This document shows positions 54,053 through 62,817 of a stretch of DNA of 64,000 nt, one piece after another (the first letter of the stretch is position 1; every line of letters begins with the position of its first letter). The notes beneath the pieces were generated by a model, which had not been told where the DNA came from, made no database searches, and saw only the letters and a program-made list of their open reading frames with translations. Source of the DNA: Nocardioides panaciterrulae (GTDB lineage Bacteria > Actinomycetota > Actinomycetes > Propionibacteriales > Nocardioidaceae); NCBI RefSeq assembly GCF_013409645.1, contig NZ_JACCBG010000001.1, positions 2,912,001-2,976,000 of the forward strand, given 5' to 3'. Both the position numbers and the translations under genes were made by a program.

Positions 54053-55705
54053 ATGGCTGCTCCTGCCGACGCCGAGCGGCGTCACACGACGTCCCTGAAG
54101 CGCGAGGTCGGCCTCGTCGGCCTCACCTGGGCCTCGATGGGCTCGATCATCGGCTCCGGCTGGCTCTTCGGCGCCCAGAAGGCGCTCATCGTCGCCGGGC
54201 CCGCGGCGATCATCTCCTGGGTGATCGGCGGCGTGGTGATCCTGGCCCTCGCCCTGGTCCATGCCGAGCTCGGCGGCATGTACCCCGTCTCCGGCGGCAC
54301 CGCCCGGTTCCCGCACTACGCCTTCGGCGGCTTCGCCGGAGCGTCGTTCGGGTGGTTCTCCTGGTTGCAGGCGGCCACGGTGGCCCCCATCGAGGTCTCG
54401 GCGATGATCACCTACGGCCAGCACTACTCCTTCGCGAACGGCTGGCTGAACCCGAAGACCGGCGTGCTGACGACCAGCGGCCTGATCGTCGCGGTCCTGC
54501 TGATGGCGTTCCTGACGTCGATCAACTTCCTCGGGATCCGCAGGCTCGCCGCCGCCAACAGCGCGGCGACGTGGTGGAAGGTGGCGATCCCGCTCCTGAC
54601 CATCTTCGTGCTGGCGCTGGCCAACTTCCACCCGGGGAACTTCTCCGCGGCCAACGGCTTCAACCCCGACAAGGCCCACGGGATCCTGGCCGCCGTCTCC
54701 ACCGGCGGCATCATCTTCAGCTACCTCGGGTTCGAGCAGGCCGACCAGCTCGCCGGCGAGAGCAAGAACCCCCGCCGCGACATCCCGATCGCCATCATCG
54801 GCTCGATCGTGCTCGGCATCATCATCTACACCGCCCTGCAGATCGCGTTCCTCGGCGCGCTGCCGTCGAGCGCGATCGGCAGCACCTGGTCGGACACCAG
54901 CAGCACGGCTTACTACACGGTCTTCACCGGACCGTTCGCCGAGATCGCCACGCTCGTCGGGCTCGGCTGGCTGGCGGCGATCCTCTACGCCGACGCGATC
55001 ATCTCCCCCGCCGGCACCGGCCTGATCTACACGACCGGCAGCTCCCGGGTCTCCTACGGGCTGAGCCGCAACGGGTACGTCCCGACCGCGTTCGAGTGGA
55101 CCAACACGCGGGCGGTCCCGTGGGTCGGCCTGATCGCCGCGTTCCTCACCGGCTGCATCTGCTTCCTGCCGTTCCCGAGCTGGCAGTCGCTGGTCGGGCT
55201 GATCACCAGCGCGAGCGTGCTGATGTACGCCGGGGCCCCGCTGTCGCTGGGCGTGTTCCGGCGCCGCCTCCCCGAGACCGAGCGGCCCTACCGGCTGCCG
55301 TGGGCGCATGTGCTGTCGCCGTTCGCGTTCATCGTGGCCAACCTGATCATCCTGTGGTCGGGCTGGACCACCGACTGGAAGCTGGGCGTGGCGATCCTGC
55401 TCGGCTACGTGATCCTGGCGATCAGCCGCGTCTTCCACCTCAACGACAAGCCGCCGGTGCTGAACTGGCACGCGGCGATGTGGCTGCCGCCGTACCTCCT
55501 CGGCATGGGCGCCATCGTCTACATGAGCACGTTCGGCCCGAAGGGCTGGATCCCGCTGTGGTGGGACATGGCCGTGGTCGCCGGCTTCAGCCTCGTCATC
55601 TACTTCTGGGCGATGCAGGTCGCCCTGTCCAGCGAGCAGATCGAGGCGATGATCAGCGAAGTCGTGCTGCCCGAGGAGGAGGGAGTGGCCGGTGTCCAGC
55701 ACTGA
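54053..55705 (+). CDS. APC family amino-acid permease
   Basis: A 550-residue transporter with 12 to 14 helices. The first helix is preceded by basic residues and contains SMGSIIGSGWLFG, the substrate-binding GSG motif of the amino-acid/polyamine/organocation family. FLGIRRLAAANSAATWWKV is the mid-region. The C-terminus extends with extra helices to about residue 535. The substrate is probably an amino acid but cannot be named. The last 14 bp overlap the universal stress protein gene. Confidence 0.9.
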   Translation: MAAPADAERRHTTSLKREVGLVGLTWASMGSIIGSGWLFGAQKALIVAGPAAIISWVIGGVVILALALVHAELGGMYPVSGGTARFPHYAFGGFAGASFGWFSWLQAATVAPIEVSAMITYGQHYSFANGWLNPKTGVLTTSGLIVAVLLMAFLTSINFLGIRRLAAANSAATWWKVAIPLLTIFVLALANFHPGNFSAANGFNPDKAHGILAAVSTGGIIFSYLGFEQADQLAGESKNPRRDIPIAIIGSIVLGIIIYTALQIAFLGALPSSAIGSTWSDTSSTAYYTVFTGPFAEIATLVGLGWLAAILYADAIISPAGTGLIYTTGSSRVSYGLSRNGYVPTAFEWTNTRAVPWVGLIAAFLTGCICFLPFPSWQSLVGLITSASVLMYAGAPLSLGVFRRRLPETERPYRLPWAHVLSPFAFIVANLIILWSGWTTDWKLGVAILLGYVILAISRVFHLNDKPPVLNWHAAMWLPPYLLGMGAIVYMSTFGPKGWIPLWWDMAVVAGFSLVIYFWAMQVALSSEQIEAMISEVVLPEEEGVAGVQH

Positions 55706-56564
55706 GACGACCGGGCCGGGCCACGGCACGGTGATCGTCGGCTACGACGGGTCGCCGGACGCCAAGCGCGCCCTGGCGTGGGGTGCGAGGTACGCCGAGG
55801 ACATGAAGTCACCGCTGCGGGTTGTTGTGGCGACCGGCGACATGCGGATGCGCCAGGTCACCGAGCTCGACCAGGAATGGGAGCGCAACCGGCTCGCGGA
55901 GCTGACCGCTGACGCGCGGACCGCGGTCGCGGCCGCGCCGCTGCCGCCGGAGAGCCTCGAGCTGGTCGACGCCGGTCCGGCGCCGGCGCTGATCGTCGGC
56001 GCCGACCCGACCTCGACGATCGTGCTCGGCAGCCGCGGCCACGGCCGGGTGTCCAGCGCGTTGGCCGGCTCGGTCAGCCAGCACGTCGCCATGCACGCGC
56101 CGTGCACGGTCGTGGTGGTGCGCGAGCCGTCGAGCCCCGAGGAGAGGCGGGTGGTGGTCGGGGTCGACGCCTCCGAGGGCTGCGCGCCGGCGATGCGCTT
56201 CGCCTTCGAGCACGCCGAGCGCACCGGGGCGCCCCTGACCGCGCTGCACGTGCTGCAGACCTGGGCGCCGGGCCCGCCGTACGCCAGCCGCTACGTCTCG
56301 GACCGGTTCGCCCGCCAGCTCTCGGAGGCGGAGCCGCTGATCGACGAGGCCCTCGCCGCCGACGCCCGGGCGCACCCCTCGGTCGACCTCGACCGGCAGG
56401 TCGTCGCCGGCTCGGTGGGCCGGGTGCTCAGCGACGCCTCGGAGCAGGCCGGGCTGCTGGTGGTCGGCGCGCGGGGCCGCGGCGCGTTCGCCGCGATGCT
56501 GCTCGGCTCGGTCGGGCAGGCGGTGCTGCACCACGCCCGCTGCCCGGTGGTCATCGCGCGTTGA
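55692..56564 (+). CDS. Universal stress protein with two UspA domains
   Basis: A 290-residue protein with two UspA domains: residues about 12-145 and 152-290. Each ends in the ATP-binding loop: GSRGHGRVSSALAGSVSQHV and GARGRGAFAAMLLGSVGQAV. The start is a GTG at 55692 overlapping the permease end. Tandem-domain USPs of actinobacteria often belong to the hypoxia/dormancy response. Its stop TGA overlaps a TTG start of the next gene. Confidence 0.93.
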   Translation: MSSTETTGPGHGTVIVGYDGSPDAKRALAWGARYAEDMKSPLRVVVATGDMRMRQVTELDQEWERNRLAELTADARTAVAAAPLPPESLELVDAGPAPALIVGADPTSTIVLGSRGHGRVSSALAGSVSQHVAMHAPCTVVVVREPSSPEERRVVVGVDASEGCAPAMRFAFEHAERTGAPLTALHVLQTWAPGPPYASRYVSDRFARQLSEAEPLIDEALAADARAHPSVDLDRQVVAGSVGRVLSDASEQAGLLVVGARGRGAFAAMLLGSVGQAVLHHARCPVVIAR

Positions 56565-57043
56565 GGCTCCTGGCCCACCGAGACACCCAGGAGAGCACCA
56601 CTGCGGGGGTCTACGGCGTAATCGTCGGGGCGGCCGTGATGGCCGCGGCGCACGCGGAGTCGGTGGCGGCCCTCGACGCGGCGGTCCTGGGCACGCTGCT
56701 CGTCTACTGGACGGCCGAGCGGTACGCCCGGCTGGTCGCCCGGCGCATCCACGCCGGGCACCGCCCGGGCCGGGAGGAGGTACGCCGCGAGCTCGCCACC
56801 GGGTGGGAGATCGTCACCGCCACCCTGCTGCCCCTGGCGGTGCTCTCGGTGGCAGGCCGGGTGGGCGCGGACCTCGACACCGCCGTGCTGCTGGGGCTGG
56901 GCTGCAGCACGCTGCTGCTCGCGCTGGCCGGCTGGGAGATGGGCCGCCACGGCGCCCTCAGCCGGAGGGAGCGGGGGCTCTCGACGGCGGTGGCGACCGC
57001 CCTGGGCCTGGCCATGATCGTGCTGAAGTCCTTGCTGCACTGA
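56561..57043 (+). CDS. Small integral membrane protein
   Basis: A 160-residue protein with about four hydrophobic segments: residues 18-36, 40-56, 90-108 and 113-125, and a further one at the C-terminus. The TTG at 56561 overlaps the USP stop as TTGA, and no ATG or GTG lies further in with a better context. I recognise no family. The position suggests it acts with the permease and stress protein. Confidence 0.65.
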   Translation: MRLLAHRDTQESTTAGVYGVIVGAAVMAAAHAESVAALDAAVLGTLLVYWTAERYARLVARRIHAGHRPGREEVRRELATGWEIVTATLLPLAVLSVAGRVGADLDTAVLLGLGCSTLLLALAGWEMGRHGALSRRERGLSTAVATALGLAMIVLKSLLH

Positions 57044-57075
57044 ACACGACGGTTCTGTCGTACCCTCGAACGATC

Positions 57076-58746
57076 ATGACCTCCACCGCCCGGGCGACGG
57101 CGCCCGCCGAGAGCCGGGACGCCCTGCTCCTGGCTGCCCAGCTCGAGCTGCTGTCCGGGGTGGTGTCGGGACACCAGCTCGGACCCGCCCTCGACGCGCT
57201 GCTGCGGGTGGTCGAGCGGGTCTCGACGGGCGGCCTGCTGGCCTCCGTGCTGCTGCTCAGCGAGGACGGCAGGCAACTGCGGCACGGCGCCGCGCCGAGC
57301 CTGCCCGACCACTACAACGAGGCGATCGACGGACTGAGGATCGGGCCGTCGGTGGGCTCGTGCGGCACCGCGGCCTGGCGACGGCGCCAGGTGATCGTCG
57401 AGAACATCGAGGCCGACCCCCTGTGGGCGGACTTCCGCGACCTGGCGGTGGGTGCCGGGCTGCGCGCCTGCTGGTCCACGCCGATCTTCGGTGGCGGCGG
57501 GCGGCTGCTCGGGACGTTCGCGATGTACTACCCCGCGCCCTCCCGCCCCAAGGCCGGCGACCTGGCGCTGATCGACGTGCTGGTCCGCACCGTAGGGATG
57601 GCGATCGACCGGAGCCGCTGGGACGAGGAGCGGGAGCGGGAGCTCGCCGAGGAGCGGGCCCTGGGCACCGCCTTCCAGCGCAGCCTCCTCCCGCAGATCC
57701 CGAACCGCATCGGCGCCGTCGAGCTCGCCGCCCGCTACCGCACCGGCGACCCCGGCGTGCACGTCGGCGGTGACTGGTTCGACGCGATCGAGGTCGAGGA
57801 CGGCCTGGTCCTCGTCGTCGGCGACGTGCAGGGTCACGACATCCAGGCCGCGGCGATGATGGGCCAGCTGCGCACCGTCGTACGCGCCACCGCCTCCGAC
57901 GGACACCCGCCGGCCGACGTGCTGGCCCGCACCGCGCACTACCTCGAGCGGCTCGGCAGCGACCTGCTCGCCACCGTGCTCGTCGTCCACCTCGACACGC
58001 ACGCCCGGTTGGCCACCATCGCCTGCGCCGGGCACCTGCCGCCGGTCGTGCTGGGCATCGAGGAGGACGGCACGACGCTGTGCCCGATCGAGGTGGAGCC
58101 CGGGCCGCCGCTGGGCGTCGGCGAGGTGTGGGAGGAGCGGAGCACGCACCTGCCGGCGGACGCCTACCTGCTCCTCTACACCGATGGGTTGGTGGAGACC
58201 CGCAACTGGGACATCGACGAGGGCATCCACCGGCTTGAGACCCTGATCGCCACGGTGCCGCCCCAGGCCGGTCCGGGACGCTTGCTCGACCAGGCCCTGG
58301 AGCTGCTGCCCATCGGCAGCCGCGGCGACGACGTGGCGGTGCTGGCCGCGCGGGTCCCGCCGGTGCCGGGCGGGTCGGCGCGCCGGGTGGTGCGCAAGCT
58401 GCCGGCCCAGCCGATGTCCGTCCCGCTCGTCCGGTCCTGGGCCGAGGGCTGGCTGGCCGCGCAGGTGGCGGTCGAGCACCGCGACGACGTGCTGCTGGTC
58501 GTCTCGGAGCTGATGACCAACGCGGTCCGCCAGGCCGACGGCGCGGTGCGCACCACCCTCCAGGCCGAGGACCGGGGCGTGCGGGTGGAGGTCTTCGACC
58601 GCGGGCACCGGATGCCCGTCCTCAGCGACACCGACCTCGACGCCACCGGCGGCCGGGGCCTGCTGATGATCGAGGCCGTCTGCGCCGAGTGGGGTGTGGT
58701 CGAGGAGCTCGAGGGCAAGACCGTGTGGGCACGGCTGGCTTGGTGA
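57076..58746 (+). CDS. GAF, SpoIIE phosphatase and HATPase protein
   Basis: A 556-residue signalling protein. Residues about 25-185 are a GAF domain. A SpoIIE/PP2C phosphatase runs from AFQRSLLPQIPNRIG, with VGGDWFDAIEVEDGLVLVVGDVQGHD and LLLYTDGLVETR. From about residue 430 an RsbW-like ATPase domain carries HRDDVLLVVSELMTNAVRQADG and GGRGLLMIEAVCAEWGV. It thus joins an anti-sigma kinase with a phosphatase, like the fused regulators of Streptomyces. Target sigma factors are not in the window. A terminator follows. Confidence 0.93.
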   Translation: MTSTARATAPAESRDALLLAAQLELLSGVVSGHQLGPALDALLRVVERVSTGGLLASVLLLSEDGRQLRHGAAPSLPDHYNEAIDGLRIGPSVGSCGTAAWRRRQVIVENIEADPLWADFRDLAVGAGLRACWSTPIFGGGGRLLGTFAMYYPAPSRPKAGDLALIDVLVRTVGMAIDRSRWDEERERELAEERALGTAFQRSLLPQIPNRIGAVELAARYRTGDPGVHVGGDWFDAIEVEDGLVLVVGDVQGHDIQAAAMMGQLRTVVRATASDGHPPADVLARTAHYLERLGSDLLATVLVVHLDTHARLATIACAGHLPPVVLGIEEDGTTLCPIEVEPGPPLGVGEVWEERSTHLPADAYLLLYTDGLVETRNWDIDEGIHRLETLIATVPPQAGPGRLLDQALELLPIGSRGDDVAVLAARVPPVPGGSARRVVRKLPAQPMSVPLVRSWAEGWLAAQVAVEHRDDVLLVVSELMTNAVRQADGAVRTTLQAEDRGVRVEVFDRGHRMPVLSDTDLDATGGRGLLMIEAVCAEWGVVEELEGKTVWARLAW

Positions 58747-58756
58747 GCCGCTGCAG

Positions 58757-58780
58757 GAATCCCCGGCCAGCCGGGGATTC
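58757..58780. terminator. Hairpin terminator after the phosphatase gene
   Basis: GAATCCCCGG-CCAG-CCGGGGATTC is a perfect 10-bp stem closing on a 4-base loop, 10 bp after the stop at 58746. It is followed by tctcggttg, a weak T tract. Confidence 0.75.
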
Positions 58781-58964
58781 TCTCGGTTGTCAGCCGTAGC
58801 AACGCCCATCAAGCGAGGGAACGCCCTGACAACCCCCAGCGGCTGACGCGCCGACGTCCGCTGCCGAGGGCGCGCCGGTGACAGCTGGTACGGCGGGTGC
58901 CGCCGGACCGCCTAGGTTCGAGCCGACCCGAGGAGGAGCCACCCTGGCCGGGGTCGTCCGGCTG

Positions 58965-59180
58965 TCAGGTCTGACGGGGGCCCTCGAGCCAGAGCGCCAG
59001 CTTGGGGCAGACGCGGACGGCCTCACGGGCCTCGTCGAGCAGGTCGACAGGCACGTCGTCGTCGCTGACGATGGGGAAGCCCCAGTCGTCGAGGGTGATC
59101 AGCTCGGGGAGGATCTCGGCGCAGAGCCTGCGCCCCTCGCAGGCAATGGGGTCGACTCGCAGCCTGATGCCGGTGGCCAT
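58965..59180 (-). CDS. 3Fe-4S-type ferredoxin
   Basis: A 71-residue ferredoxin. It has three cysteines, C14-x5-C20 and C58 followed by Pro, the layout of the 3Fe-4S ferredoxins that feed P450s and other acceptors, as one of the usual four cysteines is missing. LDDWGFPIV is typical of this class. The start ATG at 59180 overlaps the flavoprotein stop as TGATG, so it is the last gene of the leftward operon and probably an electron partner of the NuoF-like protein. Confidence 0.88.
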   Translation of the reverse strand: MATGIRLRVDPIACEGRRLCAEILPELITLDDWGFPIVSDDDVPVDLLDEAREAVRVCPKLALWLEGPRQT

Positions 59181-60475
59181 CACGGCCTCCGCGGCGGGAG
59201 GGGCAGGATGCCGGCCGTGCGGGTCGCGCAGCACCAGCCCCGTGCGTGCTGCTCCAGCTCGGACCCGAAGACGGTGAGGGCACTGCGGACGAGCCGGACG
59301 GCGCCGTCGGGAAGGCTGCAGGCGCCGCGGCCCTCGACCTGGCCGAGCCAGCGCCGCAGGGTGCCCTGGTCAGCAGCGCTGCCGTCAGCGAGTCGGTGCA
59401 GCTCGCCGGCGATCGCGTCCAGGCCGAAGAGGCAAGACCCGCACTGGCCCGCCGACTCGTCCGCGAGGAAGCGCACGACCCTCGCCGTCTCCACGAGTCC
59501 GCAGACGTCGTCGGGCAGTGCCGCGACCAGGCCGGCACCCACGCTCGCACCCAAGGGCGCCAGCGCCGCCCGGCTGAAGGGGAGGTCCGCGGCGGCTGCG
59601 GGCACCCACGTGCCGAAGTACCCGCCGAGCAGCAGCGCCTGAAGCGGCGCGGATGCGCCGTCGGCGAGGCTGAGCACCTCGTGGATCGGGGTGCCGATCG
59701 TGATCTCGTCCACGCGGGGCCGGTTCACCGCTCCCTGGACGGTGACCAGCATCGAGCCCGGTTCCCGGCTCGTGCCGACGGCGCGGAACCAGTCGGCGCC
59801 GTAGCGGGCGATGAGGGCGACGTGTGCCAGGGTCTCGACGTTCTGGACTAGGGTCGGCCTCCCGCGGAGCCCTCGTTCGGAAGCCCTCGGCGGTGTCCTG
59901 GTCGGCGTGGGAACGCCGCGCTCGATCCAGTGGACGAGGGCGCTGGCCTCGCCGCCGACGAATCTGTCGGCGCCGGTCATGATCTCGATCCGGATCCGGT
60001 CGGATCCAGCACGGCGGCGCTCCGCGGCTGCATCGTCCACGATCTCGCGCACGGAGTGATGCACGACGACGATCGCCCGGCTGGCGCCGACCAGCTCCGC
60101 GGCGACAGCAGCCCCGTCGAGCACCAGGTGCGGTGACTGGGCGAGCAGGACCTTGTCCTTCGCGCTCGCGGGTTCTCCTTCGGTCCCGTTGCCGACCACG
60201 ACGGGACGGCGTCCGGCAGCCACCGCAGCAAGCTTCCTGGCGGTGGGGAACGCGGCGCCGCCCCTGCCGGTGAGCCCCGCCCGGCTCACCTCCTCGAGGA
60301 GAGCGTCCCGCTGCCGGACCGAGCCGACCGACCGCAGCCCGCCGTACCGGTCGAGATGGGCCGGCAGGCCGGTGGGGCCTGCCGGCGAGCCGGCCGGCAG
60401 CAGGCGCGGCAGGTGGACCGGCGAAGGTGTGCCGGCTGCCTCTCCCTGCCGTCGCACGCGCTCGGTGGTGCCCAT
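59180..60475 (-). CDS. NuoF-like flavoprotein (51-kDa subunit family)
   Basis: A 431-residue NADH-dehydrogenase subunit-like protein. The FMN/NADH region is GLTGRGGAAFPTARKL and VGNGTEGEPASAKDKVLL. The SLBB domain lies around VNRPRVDEITIGTPIHEVLSLADG. The C-terminal cluster has ESAGQCGSCLFGLDAI with a later C (GRGACSLP), a candidate [4Fe-4S] site with fewer cysteines than NuoF. Both ends overlap neighbours as TGATG. It probably transfers electrons between NAD(P)H, FMN and the ferredoxin. Confidence 0.85.
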   Translation of the reverse strand: MGTTERVRRQGEAAGTPSPVHLPRLLPAGSPAGPTGLPAHLDRYGGLRSVGSVRQRDALLEEVSRAGLTGRGGAAFPTARKLAAVAAGRRPVVVGNGTEGEPASAKDKVLLAQSPHLVLDGAAVAAELVGASRAIVVVHHSVREIVDDAAAERRRAGSDRIRIEIMTGADRFVGGEASALVHWIERGVPTPTRTPPRASERGLRGRPTLVQNVETLAHVALIARYGADWFRAVGTSREPGSMLVTVQGAVNRPRVDEITIGTPIHEVLSLADGASAPLQALLLGGYFGTWVPAAAADLPFSRAALAPLGASVGAGLVAALPDDVCGLVETARVVRFLADESAGQCGSCLFGLDAIAGELHRLADGSAADQGTLRRWLGQVEGRGACSLPDGAVRLVRSALTVFGSELEQHARGWCCATRTAGILPLPPRRP

Positions 60476-61113
60476 CACCCACCTCGCGCTTCCGGCGGCG
60501 TGAGCCGCTCGAACCCGGGCGACGGCCTGGCCGGCCGCGCGGTGTGCGTGAGCGTGGCCAGGACGCGAGCCAGCGCCGCGGTGGCCACGGCGGCCGCAGA
60601 AGCCCACACGATCAGCGCCACCCACCAGAGCCCCCGGTCGGGGCCGGCGGCCAGCGCGTGCACGAACGCGAGCGGCCACGCCAGGTAGGCCAGCCAGTGC
60701 ACCATCCGCCATGCCTGGAAGCCCAGTCGGCGGCGCACCAGGCTCGTGACCAGCACGGCGCCGCCCAGGTCCACCGCCAGGGTGCCCAGCCCGATCGCGA
60801 GCCTCTGGTAGCCGGACATGAAGGGCAGCACCGTGGCCGCCCAGCCGATCGTCACGAACGGGTCCAGGAGTGCGGTCACCACGTGCAGGAGGAGGAACGC
60901 GACCAGGAGCAGCGCCAGCGTTCGGTGCAGTTCGGCGAAGACGAAGCGGGGCCATCGACGAGGCGCCGAACCCAGCCGCGTCGAGACGCCGAGCACCATC
61001 ACGACGCTGAGCAGGACCAGCAGCGTCAGCCCGCTGGCACGCGAGACGAACCACAGGCCCTGGGAGCCGGTGGCGGAGGTCGCCCCGGCCAGCATCGGTG
61101 CTGCCGTTGTCAT
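60475..61113 (-). CDS. Ferric-reductase-like transmembrane heme protein
   Basis: A 212-residue membrane protein of five or six helices. Two pairs of histidines sit on neighbouring helices: HRTLALLLVAFLLLH and HWLAYLAWPLAFVH, 14 and 13 residues apart, the heme-ligating pattern of ferric reductase-like domains. I use the ATG at 61113, which has GAGGAG nine bases upstream, rather than the ATG at 61134. It would move electrons across the membrane, between the ApbE-linked flavin outside and the flavoprotein inside. Confidence 0.85.
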   Translation of the reverse strand: MTTAAPMLAGATSATGSQGLWFVSRASGLTLLVLLSVVMVLGVSTRLGSAPRRWPRFVFAELHRTLALLLVAFLLLHVVTALLDPFVTIGWAATVLPFMSGYQRLAIGLGTLAVDLGGAVLVTSLVRRRLGFQAWRMVHWLAYLAWPLAFVHALAAGPDRGLWWVALIVWASAAAVATAALARVLATLTHTARPARPSPGFERLTPPEARGG

Positions 61114-61171
61114 CGTGGTCGCTCCTCGCGTCATCTGTGTCTCGAGGTTGCCGGGGCGCTGCAGCCCCGCG

Positions 61172-62197
61172 TCAGGGCCGAGAGGCCCGGTCGTAGACGT
61201 GGCTGCGCGATCGGACCGCGATCGGGTCGCCGTCGGTGTCCGGCCAGCCGCCCACGTGGCGCACCTCCCCCTCGTGGGAGACGAGTCGCGCCGGCACGCG
61301 GGCTCGTGCCAGCCAGTCCTCCGCCAGGTCGCCAGCGACGATCGCGGCCGTGGCCGCAGCGTTGGCGTCAGCACAGGTCGCCGCACCGGCCGTCACCGTG
61401 CGCCAGGGGCCGTTCGCAGGCAGCCCCGTCCGGGGATCGACGATGTGGTGCATCACCCGGTCCGCCCGTCGCCACCGGCGGCAGGTGGTCGACGAGGTCG
61501 CCACCGCCCCGCTGACCAGCCGGATCGACTGGGTCCGGGCCGAGGCGCCCGGCTCCGGCTCGTCGGCCACCTGGATCGGCCATCCGTCGCAAGGGGGACG
61601 TCCGCCGACCGCGAGGTCACCCCCCAGGCTGACCAGCACGCCGCCGGCTCCGTCTGTGGCCGCCATCGCCGCCCTGACCGCGCGGTCGGACCCCAGGGCC
61701 TTGGCGGTGGCGCCCAGGTCGAGCCGCACACCGGTCGGCAGGCGGAGCATCGGGCCGTCCAGCCAGACGGTCCGCCAGCCGGGCACCGGGGCCGAGGGGC
61801 CGGCGGCCTCACGTCCGTATGCATCGATGGTCGCGAAGTCGCGGTCGTATCCGAGGGAGATCAACGCTTCGCCGACGGTGGGATCCACCAGCCCGCCGGT
61901 CCAGCGCGCCGCCGCCAGCGCGACGCTGAGGGCCTCCGCGAGCCCGTCGCTGAGCAGGAACAGGCCGCCGTTGCGCCGGTGCAGCCAGGAGATCTCGGAA
62001 TCCTCCCGGAAGCGGCTGGCCTGGTGATCCAGGGCGTCGAGGACATCGTCCGTGGCGGCGAGCGCCGCGGGGAGGTCGTCCGGGGGCCACACCGCCACCC
62101 GGGCGGTGGTGCCGATGGCGGCGCGCTCGGCAACGGCGACGGTGTCGTCACCGGTGTCGACGGGCCGCCACGCGGCGGTCAGGCTGGGTGCAGGCAT
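61172..62197 (-). CDS. apbE: FAD:protein FMN transferase (ApbE)
   Basis: A 341-residue ApbE-family enzyme. Diagnostic segments are FREDSEISWLHRRNGG, LVDPTVGEALISLGYD, DLGATAKALGSDRAV, VSLGGDLAVGG and MHHIVDPRTGLPANG, which bind FAD and magnesium. It attaches FMN covalently to Thr/Ser of extracytoplasmic flavoproteins. There is no predicted signal peptide in the chosen start (ATG at 62197, with GAGGTG before it). A GTG at 62206 is the alternative. Its substrate in this operon is not obvious. Confidence 0.9.
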   Translation of the reverse strand: MPAPSLTAAWRPVDTGDDTVAVAERAAIGTTARVAVWPPDDLPAALAATDDVLDALDHQASRFREDSEISWLHRRNGGLFLLSDGLAEALSVALAAARWTGGLVDPTVGEALISLGYDRDFATIDAYGREAAGPSAPVPGWRTVWLDGPMLRLPTGVRLDLGATAKALGSDRAVRAAMAATDGAGGVLVSLGGDLAVGGRPPCDGWPIQVADEPEPGASARTQSIRLVSGAVATSSTTCRRWRRADRVMHHIVDPRTGLPANGPWRTVTAGAATCADANAAATAAIVAGDLAEDWLARARVPARLVSHEGEVRHVGGWPDTDGDPIAVRSRSHVYDRASRP

Positions 62198-62210
62198 CGG
62201 GGTCACCTCA

Positions 62211-62657
62211 TCAGTCGTCGTGGTAGGTGGCGTGCCCGCTGTGAGCGACCACGGTCTTGCCGTTCGGGAGCGTGGTGGTGGTCGTCGTCACGCCGGACGC
62301 GCTGGTCGTCGCGACGGAGTGCCCCACCTGGGGTCCGCTCGCTCCGTGCGTGACCGCAGTGGTGCCGGTCTGCGTGGTGCCGGACGTCGCACTGCCCGGG
62401 AACGCGGGCGGCGTGATCGGGACCGCGTTGTGCGCCAAGGTGATGGCCGCGGCGCCGGTGCCGACGACCAGGGCGGCCGCGGTCCAGTTGGAGATCCGCC
62501 GTACTCGGCGGAGGCCTTGGTCCCGCGCCTGCCTGGCCCTGCCCTCGGGAGTGCTCCGGCCGAGGTCCGGTAGGGGCACCCAGCCGTCGGCCGGGGCGGG
62601 GCGGGTGACTCCCGGCAGCGGCACCTGCCCGCTGCGGGGATCACGTTCGTTGTTCAT
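62211..62657 (-). CDS. Single-helix membrane protein with Thr/Ser-rich outer tail
   Basis: A 148-residue protein. A polar N-terminal region (about 50 residues) precedes a single hydrophobic helix (NWTAAALVVGTGAAAITL). An outer tail then runs to the C-terminus with SGTTQTGTTAVTHG, ASGVTTTTTTLP and the end HSGHATYHDD. It is first in the operon that includes ApbE, and an ASGVT or SGHAT stretch is loosely like the SGAT flavinylation site. It lacks a full FMN_bind domain. It may carry flavin, but this is speculative. Confidence 0.7.
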   Translation of the reverse strand: MNNERDPRSGQVPLPGVTRPAPADGWVPLPDLGRSTPEGRARQARDQGLRRVRRISNWTAAALVVGTGAAAITLAHNAVPITPPAFPGSATSGTTQTGTTAVTHGASGPQVGHSVATTSASGVTTTTTTLPNGKTVVAHSGHATYHDD

Positions 62658-62745
62658 CAGGGGCCCCCTTCCGGGCTCGTCATGACCGGATCCACTCCGG
62701 CGATTCCAGAGTGCGCGCGGGGGCGTGTGCCAACCGTGAGAGAAC

Positions 62746-62763
62746 GATGTGAGGCCTCACATC
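62746..62763. promoter_or_regulatory. Palindromic operator for the divergent two-component system and electron-transfer operon
   Basis: GATGTGAGGCCTCACATC is a perfect 18-bp palindrome 55 bp before the response-regulator ATG and 89 bp from the start of the leftward operon. Direct repeats of GTGAG also occur at 62736 and 62749. It is a candidate site for the OmpR-type regulator. Confidence 0.5.
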
Positions 62764-62817
62764 TGCCGGTCTTCCGGCTCTGCTCGATCCCGCGCCGGGC
62801 CTCGTAGCCTCGCTGGC

